Shown here in pieces: positions 34,601 through 48,200 of a stretch of DNA of 64,000 nucleotides. The notes under the pieces are model-generated. The model saw only the letters and a list, made by a program, of their open reading frames with translations, did not search any database and was not told the DNA's origin. Every line of letters begins with the position of its first letter. Position 1 is the stretch's first letter. The position numbers and the translations under genes are program-made. The stretch comes from Tetracentron sinense (taxonomy: Eukaryota > Streptophyta > Magnoliopsida > Trochodendrales > Trochodendraceae): assembly GCA_015143295.1 (NCBI GenBank), contig CM026557.1, positions 26,631,760 to 26,695,759 of the forward strand. Direction: 5' to 3'.

Positions 34601-37600
34601 TTAGAGAAGGATGAATATGCAGGTGCCTGTCTAATAATCTATACATATAAATATATATAATTGTGCATATATAAGCTACAGTATATTTAAATGTGGAGTT
34701 ATAGAAATGAAGGATCATTCCACACACTAACATGCCTCCTCCCATTCTTGTTTTCCCTATTCTTTTCCACGCACTCTAATCTCCTTCCTCTCTATAACTT
34801 TAAACCTAATTAAGGTTTCCAACGTGCAACTATCATGCAATAATCCATTTGCCCATAGTCCTTTCCCCGATACCTTTTCACCCCACTTGAGCACAAATGC
34901 TCTTTCCTCGACAAATACCCCCCCGGCTGCTCTTCTTCCCGCTTCACCATATCAAAAGCACTCTTTTCTCCTAACATCTTCATAGTGAATTTTTAGAAGG
35001 AACAAATAATTGGTTTAGAAGGATTAGGTTTTGGGTTTTAGAGATTAAGGCTTGAGAGAAGGGAAGAAGAAGGAGAGGAGGATTGAGGAAATTAGAGAGA
35101 GATTATCTCTCTCCCACTACTCTTTATTATATATGGTTATACACCACTAATGGTATACTATTAGTGTATAAGAGATACTAATAGATACCGGGAGTACAAG
35201 GTATAAAAGGGACATAACACATAAAAGAGAAGTATTCTACACAAATGCTTGTCAATGTTCAATGATATTTGCCTTTTCTTCTTCACAGAGATAGTAATGA
35301 GTCTCATAAGAGCAAAAGTGACTGAGACAATAACACCAACAAATTATGCATGATGTTCCATGAAACATAAACAATGACTTAAGTAAATGGTAACTCACTA
35401 CGTTATTTACTTCTCTGTGCATATAGCCTGTTTTAAGCTTATAATCTAAGTATCTAAAACATCTCCCACACCCATGTACAGATTGTTAACCAATATATTC
35501 ATTTTTTTAATTATCAAAGGAACTCAAAATTTTATGAGGACGTGATTGTATCTTTTCGCGCCAGCATCATTTTGTATTGACCAAATAATCTGCTTTATGT
35601 CAATAATAACTCAAGTACAGTGGGAAGAAGTATCATAAGCATACTTGAAATGTGATCATGAGAAAAGTCCCTTTTCTAAAAGCAATATTTATGGTCGACA
35701 ACTATTATATATCTTACTTAATAACTGTACATCAAAATTGCAATACTTTGTTGGGTGGAGCAATTAGAAAGAAAATATTCAAGTTTGGTGTGCACTTACA
35801 GAGAAAACATTCTTCATCAGAGATGCACAATTTATCACCAAGGAGAGGCTGAAACCGGATAGCATAGCCATAAAGGGATAACTTGACAGCAACGGTATAG
35901 ATAAAACCTTCACAAGTGGCATCAATGATAAAGACATGAACAAACATCATATGTAAAATCCAAAACCTACTATTCCCATATTATAAAAGAAAGTGGTGAA
36001 GGCATACTGATGCAATGCGAGATACGGTGATGGTCCCAAGAATCTTCTCCAACGGCGGATATAGAAAAAGTTGAAAGAATAGAAGGCCAAATCCTAATAT
36101 CAAATAAGAAGTGAGTAACTAAATGTCCTGAATTGGTAAGTTAAGTAATATGTGGATTAACGCAAACAGATACATGTGTGTAAACACTAAAATTCTTGAT
36201 AAATTTCAATTCATCAAAAAGAAATGTGGTGGCTGCTTGTGTTGTTGTAATAAACTATAAATCCAATTTATGTTCTTCCAACAAGTTCTTGCAGCAAGCC
36301 ATATTTTAAGTTTAGGGTCCTAAGACTGACTTTTTGCTATCCAACTCTCAGAGATGATTTAATAAATTTGCGTACTTTTATTAAAGTGAATTTCTAAAGG
36401 GTACTCATTAGACAACTAACATGGTTAAAGGTACACCAAGTACCTCTAAGCATCTACACCTTGCCCCTGCAGATATTCCTTGCTGGTTTCCAGCTCCTAA
36501 GTGAGGATGATAGATACACACCGTGGAGATAACCCAGCAGTTGTGTATCTCCTCACTAGGAGGGAGGGCGATTCCGTGAGGAGGGTGTGTGTGGTTGTTG
36601 ACTCTACCCAGGAACAGATACTAACCCCTACTAACCAGACTGTGCAAAAAAAAAAGTGAGGATGGTAAATGAGTGCCCATGGGTTAACAAGGGAAAAAAC
36701 AAACCAGAACAAGAAAAGACTTAAGAATTGGCAAACAGAGCAGTAATTCAATACCTCATAATGGCCTAAGAAATGGACCAACTTCAGGTCTGTATTATTA
36801 TATGTACTGATTTCCTACCTGCGGGAACTTGTCCATAAATTTGTCACAACTAATGCTTAGGAAATCGTGACAGCATTGCAACCCTCATGAACGATCCTAG
36901 TTAACATCTTGTGAGTTCGTCTAAGACTTGACGCTGGACTAGTGGCACATCAAAATTGCTTATGGAGCACAAATGATGACTTCCTCAAGATATTTGGCAT
37001 ATGTATATTGGGAGAGGTTTCCTGTGGGTGGTGGTTGTGTGATCAATGAACATAATGTTCACCTTAGTTATCACATTGTGATCCTGAACTCATTAAAACC
37101 CTCTTTCAAAGCTGGCACTATATATGTTAAGTTTAAAAATTATAGCAGAAGTTAGGATATAGACCTGACTCCTGAGAAAAGTAAGAGCTTGTATTGAAGA
37201 TTGAAAAGAAAGTGCATCCCTGTCTTAGGAGATTGTGAACTACATCGGAAATTCTTTTTAATGAGATTCCAAATGTATTGGGTAGATAAATATCCACGAG
37301 TATACCTGAGATTGAAAGAACTTCACCAACATCTTCAGTTGAATAGCTCAGTCCCCTATACTTTCTAGGACTGACAGCCCACAACGAGAAGATCTGCAGA
37401 ACAAAATCTGGTTGTCAAACAGAATTAATTTAACAGCTCAAGATACAAACTAACATGTCAATGACAATGCGGAAGGATAACTTGCAGTGTCAACAATTAT
37501 CAACACTCTATGTAACAGCAAAGCTGCTTTATGCCAACAATTATCAACACTCATATGATTGTCAAGATACTTCGGCATCTAGCAACAACAATATGGTTAT

Positions 37601-39203
37601 CCTTATCCAGATCAAAATTTTGACTTAGTTGGGAATTGCACTACCGCTGTTAATAACGGCATCGGGTAGCGTTTAACCTGAATTCAAAAAGGGGTTTTTT
37701 TAGCTGTTTCTCTCTGAGGCAACAGGTACAAAATAGTTCAAAATGGAGCTTTGTATGTTACAAACGGAAACGTGCCCATATTCAAACTTGGATATATTCT
37801 GGGAAAGCTAGTTTTTTTTTAAGTGATGGGAGCTTGGGAATAAAAATAGGATTTTGGGGGACTTACAGTACGTAGGATATATCACTGCTGCGAGAAGTGA
37901 ACCATACAATTGGGTGTTGATAGTTGTCCCTCTCTGGATTGCTTGCAAACAGGTGGGAAAGAGAAGAGAAGTTCAATTAAGCAGCTAGTCAATTAGAAGG
38001 CCATCCATCCTATGTTTCCAAGAAACAAGTATTGAACAGATGAAGGATTATCTTGTCATGGAGATTTGTGGTTCTTAGGTAGCCGAATGGATGGCTCATT
38101 CCTCAACTGGGAACAATCAGGAGGGGTCCTGATTGTGGGAACAAAGAACTTTTTGAGGTTGTAGACTTGGAGGTGGGTGCTTTATCTGTATCCATTTGCA
38201 TCCTTAGTGTTTAAGATAATTTTAACTAGGAAATTAAAGGGGTTTACGGGCCTAACAATAATAGAGATCTTCAGGAATTCTCGCAAGAATTGAACAACAT
38301 TGGGGATAAATGGGATTTGACTTGGTGTCTCGGAGGGGATTTCAACATGATTAGATTCACCTATGCAAGAAAGGGAGGGAGTAGAATGCCTGACAAAATG
38401 AAATGAATTGGGAAATTTGTGGATAGGCATAGTCTGATAGTAGCCCCCTAAATGGAACCCAATTTGCATGGTCCAACAGTGAAGAGAATCTGTCCTTAAG
38501 TAGGTTAGATAGGTTCCTCTTTTGTGATCTTTGGGATGACCATTTCCCTTACCCTTAGGCCCAAATCTGACCACAATCTTATTTTGTTGGGATCCATTCG
38601 TACTGGTTCTGGCCTACACCTTATAAATTTGCAGCAATGTGGTTAAATGCTCCTGACTTCTTAGATGTTGTTGAGGAAGCTTGGAATGTATCTAAGCACT
38701 GGCGTTCGACTAGTACAATTTTCGGCTTAAAGCTGTTAAACTTAAATAGAGACTTAATAGATAAAATAAGGAGGTCATTGGAAATATAAAAATAAACAAG
38801 ACTACCCTAAAAGATATTGAGGTCATTGACAAAAAAGAGGAGGATGGCTCTGTTCTGCAATCAGAGGCTATGCAGAGACTAGATCTAAAGAGGCATAAAA
38901 GTCTGAGTAGTAAGTGAGGAGATCAGTATAGGTAGATCTAAAGGGTTAGATGGCTAAAGAACCTGATAAAAATACAAAATTCTTTTACAAAATGGCCAAT
39001 GCGTTGAAGGGCAGGGGAAAGTTAGGCATCCGTCATTTTTTATGACAATATTTATGAGGAAAGACATGGTTTCATGCCAAAGCTTGATGGGGTTGTTTGA
39101 TAGAATATCGGACGAGAAGAGGGATTGATTGGAAATACCCTTTGTTGAGGACGAAATTAGTGGGTTTTAAAAGAGATGGAAGGTGATAGGCCAGATGGAT
39201 TCA

Positions 39204-39239
<36 letters not shown>

Positions 39240-42200
39240 ATGCAAGGGTTCACAATCTTGTTCTATAAGAAAGGTTGGAAGATCATGGGAGCTAACTTCT
39301 TAAGAGTGACCAAAGAATTCCACCATAAGGATACCTTTGATACAGTTCTCAATAGTACTTCCATTGTCATTATTCCAAAAATTGGGGGAGCTTAGGATCT
39401 CAAAGATTATCGCCCTAGTTTGGTGGATAGTCTGAATAAGATTTTTAGAAAAAGTTCTAGCTACTAAGCTAAATTTTGTTATGGATTCTATTTTATCACC
39501 TCCTCAAGTTACATATATGACAGAGAGGGGCATTATAGATAGAATCCTAATAGCTAATGAGTGTGGATGCGAGAATCTGGAACGGGACTCTGCACGTTTT
39601 ATGCAAATTGGATATAAAAAGGCCCATTTTGATGTCAATTGGGATTTTCTGGAGTACATGTCGAGTATAATGGGCTTCGATATAAGATGGAGGTTGGATG
39701 AGAGCATGTTATGCTTCAGCGTGAAGTTACTTTAATAATTCGGGAGGGCTGCGGCAAGGCTGACCTCTCTCACCATTTTTGTTCATTTTTGTTGAATAGG
39801 CTTTGAGAAGAATGGTGGTGAGAGCACATTAGTCCCATTGAGGGGTTTCAGGGCGGATCTACTGAACCTTTGATCGCCCTCCTCCAGCACACGAAATCCA
39901 CTGATCGCCCTCCTCCAGCACACGAAATCCACTGATCTTTATTGAGCTTCCAGGGAGTAGGTGTTGAATGTCAAGAAGTTCTCAAGTGTTATGAGGCGGC
40001 ATTAATCTATTGAAAAGTATGTTGATTAGAGTTGGGGAAACTCAGGATGGGTTGTACACCGATTGTGCTCGGGTATAAATTGAGCAAATGCCTAGACAAG
40101 GGTATTTAGGACTCGATGATAAAGACTGTTGAGAGGAGACGCTTACTAGAGGAAGAGTTATATGCCCTTAGTCCGGAGATTGTTTCTCATAAAGATCTTT
40201 TTGGCCAGCTTCACAATGTTTATATTTATCATTTTAAGATGCCCACTTCGGTAGCTAAGAGACTCGAGAAGCTTCAAAAGAATATTCTATGGGAAGGCAG
40301 TGGGAAAGAAAAAGATTACACTTAGCCAAATGAGAGCCGATGTGCTAGCCAAAGGTATGTGCAAGGTTAAGCTTTAGGAGCTTGCAATGCATAACAAAAA
40401 TTAGATAGGGAAGTGGCTTTGGAGGTTTAATTCTGAGGATCGAGTCTTGTGAAGTTTGGGACCATCAGTCAGACTTGGGACTCTTAACCAACTTTCAAGA
40501 TCCTATAGACTAGAGGTTTGGATAGGGATGAAGGTACCAGAGGAAGTTTTTGTACAAGACTACATTTGTGGCCAATAGTGGGAGACTAATTCACTTCTAA
40601 AAGATAAATGGAATGAGACATTCTGAGGATCGAGTCATGTGAACTAGAAGTTTTTTAACTGCAGTGTCTTGTCAATCACATGCCATCTCAAATTTGGATT
40701 TACAGATCCATCCCTATTCTGGTGCTATCCCACTCCACGTGTTTGTTTCCCAATTCCCATTCCTCCCAAAGTGTTTGGGTGCATTTGCTTCGCTCATATC
40801 GCTCGTCCTGACCATACAAAGCTTGATCCCAAGGCTCTTAAGTGCATGTTCCTTGGGCATGCTTCGATTTAGAAGGGCTACAGATGTTATCATCCTTCTT
40901 CTCGTCAGGTATTTGTCTCCATGGATGTGACATTCTTTCAATCCATTTCTATTTAATCTTATAGAAAGACCTCTCTTCAGGGAATGAGTATCAGTGAAGA
41001 GATGCCTTCTGAGTTTCCTCTACCAGTTCCAAATTCATTGCCTCTTGATAGTTATAGGCAAGGGGAAATTGTCCATACTTTGAAGGTATACGAAAGAAGG
41101 AAGAAAGACAATAAAGAAGGCTTTTATGCTCTCATCCAAGAAGCCTCCTCTGATCCATTAGTCAAAGGTAATGTCCCTCATTCTAGTCCTTAGTTAATTG
41201 ATTATTCATTCCTTCCTATTGCTCTAGGAAGGGTGTTCGCTCTTGTGCTCATCCTATTTCTAACTTTGTATCATATTCTATTTTATCTCATTTGTATTGC
41301 TCATTTGCCTTGTCGTTGTCTTCTGTATCTATTCCTCGTAGTGTGAAAAATGCCCTATCTTAGCCAAAGTGGCAAGATGTAATAGAAGAAGAGATGTGAA
41401 CTATTGAAAATAGTGGCACGTGGGATGTTGTTAAGCTTTCTAGAGGGAAAAGACCAATGGGCTGCAAGTGGATCTTTACCGTGAAGCACCATTTAAATGA
41501 CTTAGTTGACAAGTACAAAGAAAGGCTTGTTGCCAAGGGATACACCCAGACCCATGGTATAGGCTGCTAGGAGGCCTTCGCCCTCGTAGCCAAGATGAAT
41601 TCTATAAGAGTGTTGTTGTCCCTTGCTGCCAACCAAAAGTGGTCCCTATTCCAGTTGATGTGTGAAAGCTAAGGAAGACATTGTATGGCCTAAAGAAGTC
41701 TCCTAGAGCCTAATTTGAGAAATTTTACACTATCATGTTGAAGAATGGCTACAAGCAGACCACACCCTATTTATCAAGCATTCCCACCAAAAACTTACTA
41801 TCCATATTGAGTATGTGATGACATTGTGGAGACACGGGATAACTATGATGAAATGGAAAAGCTAAACAATAAGTTGGTAGCAGAATTTGAGATCAAGGAT
41901 TTAGGTCATCTGAAGTACTTCCTAGGGATGGAAGTTGCCAGATAAAAAGGTATCTTTGTCTCTCATAGAAAGTATGTGTTTGACTTACTTGAGGAGACAA
42001 AGATAAATGGGGTGCAAACCCAGTGACACTCCTATTGATGTGAACCACAAGCTCAGTGAAGACAATGGGGAACGTCTTTGAGATCCAAGAAGGTACCAGA
42101 GTCTTGTAGGGCACCTACTTTGCCTCTTTGACAAGGCCAGACATTGCATATGCCGTCAGTGTTGTCAGCCAGTTTATGCACACACCAACCTCAGGACATC

Positions 42201-45200
42201 TAGAGGCAAGATACTCAGGTATCTCAAGTCCACCCTTAGGAAAGGATTGATATATTCTAGCCATGGCAACTTGTAGGTAGAAGCCTATACAGATGCAGAC
42301 TGGGCAGGCTCTATTATAAATGGGCACTCTAGGTCTGGGTATTGTTCATTTATGGGTGCCAACCTTGTGATATGGAGGAGCAAAAAGCAACCAGTGGGAA
42401 ACAAGTCTAGTGCAGAAGCAGAGTTTAGAGCTATGGCACATGGGGTATGTGAACTCCTGTGGCTTTGATTGCTACTTCCAGATATTTGGGTTCCTGCTCG
42501 AGGACCCATTAGTCTATATTGTGACAACAAAGCGGCAATCAGTATAGCTCAAAATCCCGTGCAACATGATCGCACGAAACATATTAAAGTAGATCATCAC
42601 ATTATGAAGGAGAAGCTGAGATCGGACGACATTTGCACTCCTTTCATGAAGACTGGATCAACTAGCGGATGTTTTGACCAAAGGATTGGGAGAACCTCAA
42701 TTCATCAGTATTATTTACAGGTTGGGCATTAAGGATATCTATGCGCCAACTTGAGGGAGAGTGTTGAATACTGTTTGGTCTATTGTATCTCTATGGTATA
42801 GTAGACCTTTGGGTGTGACCGGCCCGATGTCCGACTTTATCATTCGTATTGTGAATCACATTTCTTGTTCTTGTTGTTTTCTTATATACAAGGGTGTATG
42901 TACTAATGACATACTTGTAATATTCAATTCTAGAGATTTACATAAACTAATGAATGGGACAGAAGAGCTAAGCTCTCTATTCTTTCTTTTCTTTTTTTTC
43001 TTTTCTTCTTTCAAACCATAACCCTAAACCAAACTAATCAAGCCAACTCACATAACCCAGTGCAACATGACGGGACCAAATAATTGAGGTTGGCAGACAT
43101 TTCATAAGAGAAAAGATAGAATCGAAGATAATTAGTATTGCCTTTGTTAGAATAGAAGATTAGTTAGTAGATATTCATACGAAGGCGGTTGCTTCATCAC
43201 GTCATCATTAGCTTATTGGCAAGGTTGGCATTCTGGACATTTATGCCCCTATTGAGGGGAACTATTATAATGAGCCATCTAAATAAGTGCATTGCAACTT
43301 TACTACTTTATTATGTCTTAGTGTGTACTATCTTTTGAATAATGCTAGGTCCACTTTCCATCTCATTTACTTTCCCCTTTTATAGCAAGGAGACAAAAGG
43401 AAAGTGATGGGCCCACAAAAAACAGCCACATTTTATCTCGTTCTTCAGAAAATGGGAAAGTGGATGAGAAAGAAACTGGACATAGCATTCCCCTTGTTTG
43501 TTAAGTAACTAAGGGCATTTATGTCCTATCAATTTATTAATAATATATAAGAAAATCTAAGGGGATATAGACATTAATTCCATACTCTATTCCTCTTCCT
43601 CATTCCCATGGAAATAAAAATCGCCAAAACCGATACTTATAGGTTTCGGTAGCCCCATGGACGATATTTATACTAATACGAATTGGGCGATACTTATAGT
43701 TTATTAGTTATTTATGTTTTCAATCACTGTATAATTATAATGATGTTTGTTACATTGTCTTTTAATCACTTCCCATGACTTTATATTTGGTAAATTTAGT
43801 TCCAATCTCAATTGGTTTTTTAAAAATTTAATTTTTTCTTTAAAAAGAAGAAATTATATGTATCGTCCGAAACCGATATATATAGGTTTCGGTAAGGACC
43901 GATACATCCCCCAAAACTGTATTTTTAATCCTTATTTATTCCTCCTCTTCTCTTTTTCTCTTCCATAAACCTTAGTTTACTATTCTATTCCTAGTTTTCT
44001 ACTGCTTGTTGATGAACTTTAAACGTTTTTCTCAATTTTTCATTCATTTTTAACTTCTTTTGATTTTATTTTAAAAAGAGTGCGTCCGTTTACAGATTTT
44101 GCCGTAACGACGAATCCTTTACATAATGCTAATCTCTCTGAAGACTAGTTTTCGGCATGATTTGTTACGTAAATGTGTCGGGAAGACCTATTACACTCAC
44201 GGAAACTGATAATTAAAATCTTGATTGCTCAGGTGCATAGTTTGTTTGAAATCTTATTCCGTTTAGTTTTTTTTTCCTGCGAAGGCCAATAAGATTTTTA
44301 GGGGTTGTATGGAAGGAGAGAAACAAGAGCCTTAGAGGACATTTTGTTCATTAGTGGCTATGGGGCAATCGAGGATTCATCAACTCATCCTTGATTGGAG
44401 CGATATTAGGAGGGATTGTCGTGAGATGTGATAGCTTTCTTTCACAGTAGGGGGGATTATCTGTTTTATTCAGTTATAGGATTTTGTTGTTTTGGTTCAC
44501 TATCTCATGACCCTGGCTTCTTTGTATTTTGGCTTTTTGCTATTGCCATATATATATACGAATTTTTTGGGTTGGCCCAACGGTGAGTTTGTCAAAAGGG
44601 GAAATATTCATTGGGAGATGTTGCCTTATGCCATTTTGTGGGGTGATTTGGAAAGAGAAATTCCCGGATCTTCGAGGATAGCAAGTCGTCTTTGCCAATG
44701 CCTTTATCCTCCATTGGTTGGAGTATGAGCAGCTGGTCGGTGGCATCCTCACAAGAGTTCTCAAGGGCTAATAGTTCTGACTTTTGGTAAAGATACAGTC
44801 ATGTTGTTTCATTGAATCTTGAGTGTTGCCCAAGGTTTGGACCTTAGAGGAGGGGGGGTGAATAGGGTTTATGGCAAATTTAAATTTTATCCTATTCCCT
44901 TAACTGGAATTTCAATTTTAACAAATTAAAAAGAAACAAAATTTAGCAATTCTACACAATCAATCAAAACAATAAATAAAGTAAATGAGAAGGGAAAGAG
45001 TTTAGAGAATGCAAACACAAAGATTTTGTTCACGAGGTTCGGCAATCCAGCCTACGTCCCTGCCTCAAGCTATACCCGCTATAGGATTTCTCACGATTTA
45101 CTCAATCGCACAAACTTCTTACGGGTGAGGCCCAAACCGTTACAATCTTCTTCCGGGTGAAGATCAGACCTTTCCCTTGCAAGAGAATCCCCTCTCTTGA

Positions 45201-48200
45201 CTTCTACAAAGCTCCCCACTTCAAGGACAAGAATTCACCGATTCTTGATTTCTTTTCACATTTTATGACAAAGGTGATTACAATCATAAATTGCTCCTTC
45301 ATACAAGCTGGATGATCACTTTAAAGCTCTTTAAGAGTCTCTCAAAGAATGGAGTTTAATAGCTCAATTTTGAACTCTTTTTGGGATTTTAGGGTTTATT
45401 CAATGGATTTTGAAATCTAAGCTTTGGAGTGATTAATTGAATGATTTAAAGTATTGGAGTTGTTCTTTTAGTTCACAAATCATTCCTATTTATAGCCCAA
45501 GAGGTTTTATGGCCGTTGGAAGAACATTGAAAACGAAACTAGTTGTTAAAAACTAGTTGTTATAGCATATTTTGCTTCCCGCATGAATTCGTCGACGAGT
45601 ATGAAAATACTCTTTGCATTCATCGACAAGATCAAGGCCAGAAAGTTACAGTAGCTTCTGTAACTCCATTCATCGACGAGTTTAGTGGATTCGTTGACGA
45701 GTCCTCTGGTTTTTCACAGAAATCTCATCTTTTAATGACCTTAATGATGGGAATGGTTTCCTAGGGAGCTGTTTGGCATCGTTCCTTGGGAACAATTTCT
45801 CACACCTAGGGAACAAAATTACAGAGATAGCATTTGGTTGCAAAATTTTGCAAATTTCCTAGATACATTTCCATGAATTGTGTGGTTTCAAGCACGATTT
45901 TGAAGGAACAAAAAAATTATGCTTCTCGGAATTGAATCCAAGATAGCGCGCCTTTTCAATAAGCTCCTCCAAAGGCAACGTCTCCCTCACGATAAAACGG
46001 CCCCCTCGTCTCCATCTCTCTTCGAGCTTCATCATCTCCTGTAAGCAAAGAGTTCCCAACCATCTTCTCCTCTCCAACAGTAAACATGTTTTCTCTCTCT
46101 CTCTCCCCACCCCTCTCTCTCTCTCTCGTTGTGTGTGTGAGCTCTATTACTATTAGGCGTCTCCTTCTACAAATTCTAACTTCTGCAAATCTCAAAACTA
46201 CTCAGAATAAAGCTCTTATTCAACTACTTGATCTTGCAATTATTATTTGGATGTTCACTTCAAGTGCCAATTATTTGTAGAAAAAATGATTTGAACTTGA
46301 TCTTGCAATTGTTCTAGTTGTAAATCCTAAATTCTATTCTTTTGAGGAGATGTTGCAAGTGTTTGCAAGCTGTTCTGCTTTTGTGCATGTAGGAATCTCA
46401 GATTAAACATGTCAAATACTTTGGTTTTATCAGTAGAAATACAGTGATTATTTCATTAGATGCTTTTATCAACTAGAGAGCACCTGATTAATTTGTGTGC
46501 ATAACTGATTTGTTTTTACAAAAGTACACCATCAATTTTCCAAATCTTGAACTCCCGTGTTTGGAATCCTTCTTCTATTAATTTTACAAATGGCCCCTTC
46601 TTTTCATGTGGTGCCATTTGGATGATCATGACCATCCCATGTCCAAGCTCTTGATATATCACATGGCTATGATCATTTGGTGAGGTTGGTTTTAACATTA
46701 GAGATCTCCAAATGGAGGGATCTTAGCTCTCTTTAAAAGGAGATCACCCATTCTGGTCCTGTTCTCCATTTTCATTATTACTGTAGTCATGGAATAGTAG
46801 GTTGATATTTGAATCTATGAGAGAATAGATCATGATGACAACATATTATAATTGTATTTATGCAATTAATCTTGCAAGTAGTATTTAATCATTTTGTTGG
46901 GGGGAGTTGGAGGACTTGAATTCATATTTCGAGTCCCTTATCGCCAGTGAATTACCACCAAAGCTTTGATTATCCACTATGGCCATATATTAGATCCAAG
47001 GTTCCTCTCTTATATGATCAAACTGATCAGTAGTCTGCTGAACATTTTCTTACTGAGTGCTCAGTCTCAACTAACTCAATTGTTTTTCGATAATGGAACA
47101 AATGGTCATTTGTTAATGAGGGTTCCAATGTCCTATTGCGCAGTTAGTTACAAATCTAAGACCTGGTGCTCTAATTATAGTGCAACAAATGATGGAAGAA
47201 GTAACAGTTGAACATTGACTGGCCCTATCAGAAATTTTACATGCTAGTTTTTCATCAACAGTTATTTGTTTGAGATTGAGGTCTCGTGGCATCCTCTATA
47301 ATAGCAGTCATTAATATATAAACTACTTAGAATAGCATCCTCTATTAATATATAAATTAACCTCTAATTCCTTTAATTAGATGTCAATCACTAACCAGAC
47401 GATATGGATTTTGGAGCTGCAAGGTGGACCCCCAAGGGGGAAAGAGTTTTTATAGAGTTGATGGCCGAAGAGGTGAAAAAAGGAAACCGGCCAACCATAA
47501 CCTTCTCAAAAAAGGTGTGGAATACTATATATGAAAAGTTCTTTACTCGTATGGGACATAAGTATACACCTCAACAGTTCAAGAACAAGTTCAACAAGTT
47601 GAGGCAACACTACAAGCAGTTTAAAAAGCTTTGTGATGTTCCGATAGGGTTTGGTTGGAATCCAATCAACAAGACTGTCACAACTCCTAAAGAAGTATGG
47701 GATTCGTATATAAAGGTATGTTATAAACTATTACTTACGTTCACCCATTTGTTATATACTTTACAAATAATAATGAATTTCTTATGCTTATTATATACAG
47801 CAAAATCCTTACGCAAAGCATTTTCGCAATAGAGGGTGTCCGATGTTTGATGAGCTGGTAATAATATATGGTGACGCCATTGCAAAGGGTGAAATGTGGG
47901 AGCCTCTACCCAAGGAGCATTAGATACGAATGATGAAGATGTTATAACTCTGAATATTGATGGGATAGGGCTAGACAGGGTTCCAGAAACTCCGTTCCAG
48001 GATGATGATGTTGAAGAATATGATATTGATGCTGGCATTATGAAAGATACTACCAAACTTAAGAGACACTCTAAGACTCCTACTAGTCATCGAAGAAATG
48101 AGTCTAGGAATAGTGCCATAATGGAAGCTTGCAAGGCATTCACTTTCAACCAAAATCTAAACAGAAGTACACAAGTTCGTCATCAAATGCAGGGAATGAA

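Noticed and set aside
37133..37305. Minus-strand frame continuing the 37306-37393 exon
   Set aside because: Reads past the GTATAC donor; similarity to ZIFL stops at SISG and resumes at 36093.
46086..46280. Open frame rich in Ser/Leu before the SANT gene
   Set aside because: Produced by the CT microsatellite.
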